Source: Bryobacterales bacterium (GTDB lineage Bacteria; Acidobacteriota; Terriglobia; Bryobacterales; Bryobacteraceae). From it: 7,495 nucleotides of DNA. Below, in pieces: positions 1-4,161 of the stretch. The position numbers and the translations under genes were made by a program. Numbering within the stretch: the first letter of the stretch is position 1; each line of letters starts with the position of its first letter. The notes beneath the pieces were generated by a model. It saw only the letters and a list, made by a program, of their open reading frames with translations. It was not told the DNA's origin and searched no databases. The stretch covers positions 1-7,495 of the forward strand of contig JANXQZ010001161.1 of assembly GCA_025353235.1 (NCBI GenBank). The letters run 5' to 3'.

Positions 1-567
1 CGAGTCCACCGAAATCGTCGGCTGACCGCCCTTCAGCAACGCCGTCGCCCGCGCATTGATATGTTCAAACTGCGCATTGCGATCCGGATGTGAAGAGCCC
101 TCTTTCGTCTTGCGGTTCGCCTGGAGGCTGTACTTCTGTTGCTGCAGTAGTTCCGCCACCAGCATATGGCTCACCTGATGTCCCTGAGCTTGCAGTTCCG
201 CAGCCAGATTCCGCACGCTCTTGCATGTCCAACGAAGCGGAGACTGCGGATCCCCTCTTGTCATCGGCTCCAGCAGCTTTTCCAGATCCGCCAGCAGAGC
301 AGGATCCTTGAGCGATGTCTTCTTCCGTCCGCCGCCCTTTTGACGGATCGCAGGGCCCCTCCCCGGTGAGCGATCCGGCTTCTTTTGCAATTCCGCCAAA
401 CCCACCGCGATGGCTCGCCGGGAGACGCCACTGGCGCGCGAAACCAGCGAAATGCCGCCCCGCCCATGAGCGACACTCTCTGCCGCAGCCCACAACCGCC
501 GCGAGCGTTCATCCAGCCACGCCCCTAACTGGGAGAAACGTTGTTGGATCTCAGACTCACTGGCCAT
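1..567 (-). CDS. ISAzo13-family transposase, N-terminal 189 codons (runs off left edge)
   Basis: The minus-strand frame is open from the ATG at 565-567 to base 1, with no stop in 189 codons; the rest lies outside the window. The protein begins MASESEIQQRFSQLGAWLDE. A helix-turn-helix-like stretch follows at about residues 45-65 (ISLVSRASGVSRRAIAVGL), then a basic KGGGRKK segment near residue 100 and the block WTCKSVRNLAAELQAQGHQVS at about 133-153. These are typical of ISAzo13/Rhodopirellula-type DDE transposases (recognised from family knowledge). The segment ends at ISVDS, where Asp188 matches the position of the first catalytic Asp of the DDE triad. I see no frameshift in the visible part, so the element may be intact to the left. 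No strong Shine-Dalgarno precedes the ATG. A cut-and-paste function acting on its own termini is inferred from the family. Confidence 0.88.
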   Translation of the reverse strand, partial: MASESEIQQRFSQLGAWLDERSRRLWAAAESVAHGRGGISLVSRASGVSRRAIAVGLAELQKKPDRSPGRGPAIRQKGGGRKKTSLKDPALLADLEKLLEPMTRGDPQSPLRWTCKSVRNLAAELQAQGHQVSHMLVAELLQQQKYSLQANRKTKEGSSHPDRNAQFEHINARATALLKGGQPTISVDS

Positions 568-593
568 AAGAACAGTCTAGGCCAGAAATGTTT

Positions 594-621
594 TAATTGC
601 TACACTTATTTTCTTACACTC
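594..621 (-). repeat. Probable outer end of the ISAzo13-type element
   Basis: The AT-rich stretch upstream of the transposase start contains TACACT twice, at 601-606 and 615-620, spaced 14 bp apart (AGTGTA on the transposase strand). AT-rich, short-repeat ends just before the transposase start are expected for an IS terminus. Just beyond lies a Shine-Dalgarno-like GAGGA belonging to the next gene, so the element boundary is probably near 621. The partner terminal repeat is outside the window, so the exact end cannot be fixed. Confidence 0.35.
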
Positions 622-640
622 GCTTCGAGGAAGATCAGTT

Positions 641-1065
641 ATGCATTCCGCATCCACCGCGCATCACAGCACTGGACCCCGCACGTCTGAAGGCAAGCCC
701 GCGCCGCCGCTAACTGGCGCACTCACGGCCTGTGCGCCAAAGACGTGATCATCGCAAATCCCGAGGAGCAGACCGAGTTCGACGAACTCCTTTCCCTGCA
801 CCGCGCCCAAATCAAACCCAATGGCAGCGTCGAGCATGTCATCTTCGACATTGCCCCCAGGCGGCTCTCGATGATGAAGCCCTTCAATCCAAACTCGACC
901 GCATCGCCCGCCATCGGACCCGCATCGAGCGCTCCTATTTCAAGTGCCTGAAGGAACTCTCGCGCATTCAGACCGAACGCTTGCTCACCCGCGTCAGCGA
1001 GCAAACAGCGGACCTCATTGACGTTTCACCGCTGCTGAACACCGCCCAGTTCCGACGCGGGCCAT
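641..1065 (+). pseudogene. Broken HSTGPRT-motif hypothetical protein (acidobacterial family)
   Basis: An ATG at 641 is preceded by GAGGA (627-631) at a good distance. The first frame reads MHSASTAHHSTGPRTSEGK and then fails. Shifting frame at about 697 restores ARAAANWRTHGLCAKDVII and then NPEEQTEFDELLSLHRAQIK. A second shift at about 876 restores EALQSKLDRIARHRTRIE and KELSRIQTERLLTR. Together these match the layout of a hypothetical family common in Acidobacteria: HSTGPRT-EGK, then N-x-x-x-HGL-AKD, then an E-F-x-x-LL region, then a basic helical tail with R-x-E repeats. Both shifts are explained by loss of a single base. The 3' end merges into the truncated transposase at about 1065-1078, so the C-terminus is lost or undefined. 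The function of the family is unknown to me. Short sub-frames at 745-951 and 732-1229 are pieces of this gene rather than separate genes. Confidence 0.7.
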
Positions 1066-1619
1066 CTAAATTGCAGAATTCTTGGCAGCCTCGCCGTCCG
1101 GACGGATCAGTAGAATGTCGAGCGGAGTATGATCGGCTTGCCAAATCGCATTCGGTCCAGGCGCTTCTCGCCGGTGCACCAACTCGAACGTATTGCTGTA
1201 CGCCTTGGTCCCTTCATGCGCGAGAGTGACGAGATCGGCAGGTAAGCCGCGAACGATATTGAAGACAGTTCCATAGCTGGGAGACTTCTCTCCTTGATCT
1301 CCTGAGAGCTTGAGGACCTGTCGATAGAGCGCGGCGATCGGCAATGGTGGCTTCTGCAACGCCAATCCTTCAATCGCATCTTTGAGCTTGCCCGAGACTG
1401 CTCGCCGTTCGCCTCGGTCTGCGCGCTTCTTGCGTACCAAAGCGGCAAGCCCATGCCGCCGATACTCTGAAACCAATCGGTGGGCCGTTCGGTAGGGAAT
1501 GCCGGCAGCTGCGCCACAGACTCTCGCGGCCCGTTCTGCTCAAGGTGAGGCTGGAGCAGGCGGAACCGCTCCATCGTCAGTTTCCGAGTGTTTTCCGAGA
1601 GCCCTGCCAACTCGTCCAT
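1066..1619 (-). pseudogene. Frameshifted and truncated DDE transposase (rve / Mu-TniA / IS481-like)
   Basis: The start at 1617-1619 gives MDELAGLSENTRKLTMERFR, then LLQPHLEQ and an HTH region. At about 1505 the frame breaks. One inserted base would give VAQLAGIPYRTAHRLVSEYR in a single frame, a typical helix-turn-helix of this group. The second frame continues through RKKRADRGERRAVS, QKPPLPIAALYRQV, LPADLVTLAHEGTKAYSNTF and the start of the integrase core, PNAIWQADHTPLDILLIRPD. The Asp of WQADHT (codon 1132-1134) is the probable first catalytic Asp. The similarity ends at GEAAK near 1078, followed by an abrupt TAG at 1066-1068. The rest of the core, including the other two acidic residues, is missing. 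The gene therefore has two lesions, a frameshift and a large 3' deletion, and is certainly inactive. The subfamily (IS481-like versus Mu/TniA-like) is not settled by the fragment. Confidence 0.85.
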
Positions 1620-1622
1620 ACT

Positions 1623-1641
1623 CTATGCCAAATAATGTTGA
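1623..1641 (-). repeat. Transposase-site-like repeat, inner copy
   Basis: The plus-strand sequence is CTATGCCAAATAATGTTGA. It matches the outer copy at 1647-1665 at 16 of 19 positions in the same orientation, 24 bp away. It begins 4 bp upstream of the transposase start codon, so it probably overlaps the leader or promoter. Repeated transposase-binding sites inside element ends are known for Mu, Tn7 and TniA-type transposons; assignment here is by analogy. Confidence 0.6.
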
Positions 1642-1646
1642 CGAGG

Positions 1647-1665
1647 CTATGCAAGATACTGTTGA
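1647..1665 (-). repeat. Transposase-site-like repeat, outer copy
   Basis: The plus-strand sequence is CTATGCAAGATACTGTTGA, the outer partner of the repeat at 1623-1641. It ends 9 bp short of a TGTCA terminus (1670-1674, minus strand reading TGTCACTTTTCAACA). 5'-TG termini are typical of Mu/Tn7/IS481-like transposons. I propose that 1674 is the element's left boundary. The opposite terminus has been deleted together with the transposase 3' half, so no inverted-repeat comparison or target duplication is possible in this window. Confidence 0.55.
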
Positions 1666-1674
1666 AAAGTGACA

Positions 1675-1847
1675 CGATCGGCTCCGAAATCTGAAAAATA
1701 TATTCAAGGATTCAACGCAGTTATCAGCATCCCGCAAACAGGTCGCAGGCTGACTTGGATCAGTGCCAACAAAACATTCGACACAGTGGAACGCTGAATC
1801 ACCCTAGTCGCGAACTACCCGCGCTAGAAGGGCTGACGGTATCGGCG
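1675..1847. other. Intergenic stretch without a recognisable gene
   Basis: Between the proposed element terminus and the transglycosylase stop codon there is no credible reading frame on either strand. It contains an AT-rich segment near 1695-1710, a short direct repeat ATTCAA (1702-1707 and 1710-1715) and the hairpin described separately. A short minus-strand frame covering 1540-1737 has no family features and overlaps the transposase remnant, so it is not annotated. Confidence 0.5.
1804..1827 (-). terminator. Hairpin downstream of the lytic transglycosylase gene
   Basis: The arms CTAG-CGCG (1804-1807 and 1809-1812, with T1808 bulged) pair with CGCG-CTAG (1820-1827) around a 7-nt loop. The hairpin sits about 20 nt past the transglycosylase stop codon on the minus strand. 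There is no T-run on the 3' side, so a classical intrinsic terminator is not supported. It may stabilise the mRNA 3' end, or it may be chance. Confidence 0.28.
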
Positions 1848-2552
1848 CTATTGAGCGTCTTGGTTTTTTAGATACTGGCGGACCACGCGATTTACGTAGT
1901 CGATAGTTTCGCGGTACGGAGGGATGCCTTTGTACTTGTCGACTGCGCCGGGGCCTGCATTATACGCCGCGATCGCTTTGGTGACTTGATGAGGATCGTT
2001 CTCGTAGCGAATCAGAAGCTCGCGTAAATACGCCACCCCCGCCTGAACATTCTGCTTCGGGTCGTAAGGGTTGGCATTGAGCGCGGCGGCGGTTCCGGGC
2101 ATCAGTTGCATTAGCCCGATTGCGCCTTTGGGCGATAGCGCATTGGTGCGGTAGCCCGACTCCGCTCGCACTACGCTGTGCACCAGCTCCGGAGGCAAGC
2201 CGGCCTGTCGCGCGGCATCGCTCACCATCTGCTTGGAGCTTACGGGTTGAGCGGCGGGGATCGGGGTTGGAGCTTTCACCGCTGGAACGGGAATGGGGGG
2301 AGGGAGAGGAGGCGTGTACTCTTCCTGCTCGAAGCCGCTCACCGAGGATGCCAGCAGTTCGATAGCGCCTTGGTCCGTCTGAAGACGAATCTTGTCGCCA
2401 TCCACGACATGGCTTGCAGCGTGAATCTTGAATCCCGTGGACAATACAGCCAATTCAGACGCGGATGCACCAACCGAAGCCGCGAGAAACAAGACCAAAA
2501 TCAGCACTGCTAAGGTAGACGAATCTTTCATGCTTGGCGTGGATAGCTTCAT
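1848..2552 (-). CDS. Secreted lytic transglycosylase, SLT domain
   Basis: The 234-aa product is a peptidoglycan lytic transglycosylase that would cleave the MurNAc-GlcNAc bond in the periplasm to give 1,6-anhydro ends. A signal peptide spans about residues 1-31 (hydrophobic TLAVLILVLFLAASV, ASA-S cleavage site). A small beta-rich module follows at about 33-75 (LSTGFKIHAASHVVDGDKI), then a Pro-rich linker at 79-104, then the SLT catalytic domain at about 108-228. Catalytic Glu131 lies in RAESGYR, followed by the family motifs GLMQLMPGTA (146-155) and AYNAGPGAV (196-204). The start at 2550-2552 is chosen because GAGG lies 4 nt upstream on the minus strand. A second Met at codon 8 lacks such a site. 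The gene is monocistronic: it reads away from the tRNA, with an IS remnant downstream. Family assignment is firm; the physiological role (growth, division or secretion-linked wall remodelling) cannot be told. Confidence 0.95.
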   Translation of the reverse strand: MKLSTPSMKDSSTLAVLILVLFLAASVGASASELAVLSTGFKIHAASHVVDGDKIRLQTDQGAIELLASSVSGFEQEEYTPPLPPPIPVPAVKAPTPIPAAQPVSSKQMVSDAARQAGLPPELVHSVVRAESGYRTNALSPKGAIGLMQLMPGTAAALNANPYDPKQNVQAGVAYLRELLIRYENDPHQVTKAIAAYNAGPGAVDKYKGIPPYRETIDYVNRVVRQYLKNQDAQ

Positions 2553-2650
2553 TCTACCTCAATTGGCGCGGAACTAGTACCGCAAGATCCGAGACAGGCA
2601 AAGGCTCTAAATCTCTGCCACCAACGCACACATACCTCTAAAGAATTGAG

Positions 2651-2656
2651 TACAAT
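2651..2656 (+). promoter_or_regulatory. Possible -10 element for tRNA-Arg
   Basis: TACAAT matches the TATAAT consensus at five of six positions and lies 10 bp upstream of the first tRNA base, the expected place for the -10 box of a tRNA gene. No convincing -35 hexamer is seen 16-18 bp further upstream (ACACAT-like sequence), so this is a partial promoter call. Confidence 0.4.
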
Positions 2657-2665
2657 AAAAGGCAA

Positions 2666-2743
2666 GCGCCCGTAGCTCAGTCTGGATAGAGCGTTTGCCT
2701 CCGGAGCAAAAGGCCGTAAGTTCGAATCTTACCGGGCGCACCA
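2666..2743 (+). tRNA. tRNA-Arg (anticodon CCG)
   Basis: A full cloverleaf can be drawn. The acceptor stem GCGCCCG (2666-2672) pairs with CGGGCGC (2733-2739). The D arm is GCTC/GAGC with GG in its loop. The anticodon stem TTTGC/GCAAA closes loop CTCCGGA, with anticodon CCG at 2701-2703. A 5-nt variable region is followed by T arm GTAAG/CTTAC around TTCGAAT. The discriminator is A, and CCA (2741-2743) is encoded. It would read the arginine codon CGG. A tyrosine integrase gene ends 23 bp beyond its 3' end in convergent orientation, so the tRNA 3' half (about 2716-2743) is the probable chromosomal attachment site. The tRNA remains complete, as expected when the element restores the 3' end on insertion. 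Confidence 0.97.
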
Positions 2744-2766
2744 CTAAACCTATCAGTTCCACAACT

Positions 2767-3942
2767 TTAAGCGATTCGCCGTTCCTTTTCCATCACGGGG
2801 TCTTCTGTAGTGTGCCCAATTTTGTGCCCACCCTGCGCCTTCCGCGCCCTTTCAATTGCCTCCCTCGCGGTGTTGAGGTTCGGGTGGACATAACGCTTCG
2901 TGGTTCCGAAATCGCTGTGTCCCGCCAGATAAGCCAACGTGTAGGGGTCAAGAATTGCCGCCCAGCGGGTTAAGCAGGTATGCCGGAAGGTGTAGGGTAC
3001 GAATGGCGACAATCCCGCCCGCTTGCAGGCTTGCGCGTGTGCCTTCTTCAACGTGGATTGCTCGATGTGACCGCTGTGCGTCGGAGCGGGAAAAACCCAT
3101 TCGCTGCTGAATGATTGCCGCCGGGCGTCGAGGATCGCCGCCGCGCGTTCAGACATGGGAATCTCGCGCCGGGCGTTCACCGTCTTCCCGTAGGGGACGT
3201 GCAACGAATCTCGCCGAACATGCTCCCACCGCATCCGATAGCACTCCTCGGGCCGCAGGCCGCAATCGAGCAGGACTGTGGAAACGTCGCGTAGAAGGAA
3301 CGGGTCCACGGGTGGTATGGGTTGCTCGCCACGCTTCGTCGCGCGTATCCCCTCCAGCGCACGGACGTGGGCCGCGATTATAGAGTCGCCGGTTTGGCCC
3401 ACCGCCAGCAAGAACGCCGCCTCTTCTTCGAGCGAAAGGACCTGTTCTCGCCGCCGCTCCCCCGGTAACAAAGAAACCTTCGCCGGCGACTTGTCAATCC
3501 TCCCCCAGTCAACCGCAAGGTGAAGCATCCGCCGCAACACCTGTAAGGCCCGGTTAATGCTCGAAACTTCGTAACCCGCCTTTCGTCGGTTCTCGATGAA
3601 GCTGGAAATGATTGCGGGCGTGATCGCGTCAAGGTTTGCGCCCGCAAGCGGGGGGTAGTCGATCAAGTGTTTTGCCTGAACCCGGCAGTACGCCAGCGTG
3701 CTTCGCTTGTCCGCGAATCGCGTTTGAACGTGTGGGAGATAGTCTCGCTCAGCGAATTGCTTGAACGTCGGGACGGGTGCCCGGTCCCTGATACCGACTT
3801 CTCCCTTTGCAAGCCCAGTCTTGCGCGCGGATTCGATCTGCTCCGCGATTCGCTTATTGCCCTGCTTGGTGCTCTCCCGGATCGCTTCGCCGTTCCAGGT
3901 GAACTTGAACCACCACACGTCACCACGTTTGTAGACTGCCAT
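2767..3942 (-). CDS. Tyrosine-type site-specific recombinase / integrase
   Basis: The 391-aa protein is a phage/island integrase. An N-terminal arm-type DNA-binding region (about 1-50, MAVYKRGDVWWFKF) is followed by a SAM-like core-binding domain (about 58-160) and the catalytic domain (about 165-370). Active-site residues visible are Arg230 (GLRPEE), Lys253 (YGKT), Arg320 with His321 (TFRHT), His342 (AGHS) and nucleophile Tyr351 (KRYVHP). The box II position usually His (HxxR) is Tyr317 here (YTFR), a variant I recognise in related integrases. The frame is intact. The start at 3940-3942 has GGAGG (3952-3956) 9 nt upstream. It lies 4 nt downstream of the stop of a 53-codon ORF, suggesting a two-gene operon, and converges on tRNA-Arg, its likely attachment gene. 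No accessory cargo is seen between it and the flanking glycosyltransferase gene. Confidence 0.95.
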   Translation of the reverse strand: MAVYKRGDVWWFKFTWNGEAIRESTKQGNKRIAEQIESARKTGLAKGEVGIRDRAPVPTFKQFAERDYLPHVQTRFADKRSTLAYCRVQAKHLIDYPPLAGANLDAITPAIISSFIENRRKAGYEVSSINRALQVLRRMLHLAVDWGRIDKSPAKVSLLPGERRREQVLSLEEEAAFLLAVGQTGDSIIAAHVRALEGIRATKRGEQPIPPVDPFLLRDVSTVLLDCGLRPEECYRMRWEHVRRDSLHVPYGKTVNARREIPMSERAAAILDARRQSFSSEWVFPAPTHSGHIEQSTLKKAHAQACKRAGLSPFVPYTFRHTCLTRWAAILDPYTLAYLAGHSDFGTTKRYVHPNLNTAREAIERARKAQGGHKIGHTTEDPVMEKERRIA

Positions 3943-3946
3943 TTGA

Positions 3947-4108
3947 TTACGCCTCCACCTTTCGAGTTTCAGGCCCGTGTTGGCCTGTCAGAATTCGATT
4001 AACAACGACACCGTGCCACTTCTTGCCCGTTCGGGTAGGTACGTTCTCAGCGTTCAGCCGAATCGCTATACGGTCATAGCCAAGACCTTCGCCCCTTAAC
4101 GCCTGCAT
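3947..4108 (-). CDS. 53-aa serine-recombinase-tail-like DNA-binding protein upstream of integrase
   Basis: The ORF starts at ATG 4106-4108 and ends at TAA 3947-3949. It reads MQALRGEGLGYDRIAIRLNA, then ENVPTRTGKKWHGVVVNRIL and TGQHGPETRKVEA. The pattern G-x-x-x-x-x-IA-x-x-LN-x-x-x-VPT-R-x-GK-x-W-x-x-x-V-x-x-IL is the helix-turn-helix-like segment of the PF07508-type Recombinase region in large serine recombinases, where it contacts DNA; no resolvase catalytic domain is present. An in-frame stop lies upstream at about 4145, and no catalytic coding is found before the glycosyltransferase stop at 4162. The integrase Shine-Dalgarno GGAGG lies inside its last codons and the integrase start follows 4 nt after its stop, so translation is probably coupled. 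It may act as an excisionase or directionality factor, or be a leftover of a deleted serine recombinase. Its own start has no clear Shine-Dalgarno. Confidence 0.6.
   Translation of the reverse strand: MQALRGEGLGYDRIAIRLNAENVPTRTGKKWHGVVVNRILTGQHGPETRKVEA
3952..3956 (-). promoter_or_regulatory. Shine-Dalgarno of the integrase gene
   Basis: GGAGG on the minus strand lies 9 nt before the integrase ATG and within the coding end of the 53-codon ORF. It fixes the integrase start and links its translation to the small ORF. Confidence 0.7.
3970..3987. repeat. Perfect inverted repeat CAGGCC-N6-GGCCTG before the integrase
   Basis: CAGGCC (3970-3975) and GGCCTG (3982-3987) form a 6-bp dyad around CGTGTT, 28 bp upstream of the integrase start and inside the 53-codon ORF. 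It could be an operator, an integrase or accessory-protein binding site, or an mRNA hairpin near the integrase ribosome-binding site. With only 6 bp per arm, chance is also possible. Confidence 0.35.
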
Positions 4109-4161
4109 GCGCTGTGATGAGAAGAACGGTAAGTTAAAACAGCTTTTATCAGTTATGTTTT

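Noticed and set aside
2178..2513. Plus-strand frames over the transglycosylase gene
   Set aside because: They are shadows of a clear SLT-domain gene and show no domain or ribosome-binding site.
4026..4035. CCCG-TT-CGGG mini palindrome
   Set aside because: The 4-bp arms with a 2-nt loop lie inside the small ORF; they are too short to call as a site.
4136..4161. Possible terminator between the glycosyltransferase and the small ORF (AAAACA / TGTTTT arms)
   Set aside because: The stem is 6 bp of nearly only A-T pairs with a 14-nt loop, too weak for an intrinsic terminator.
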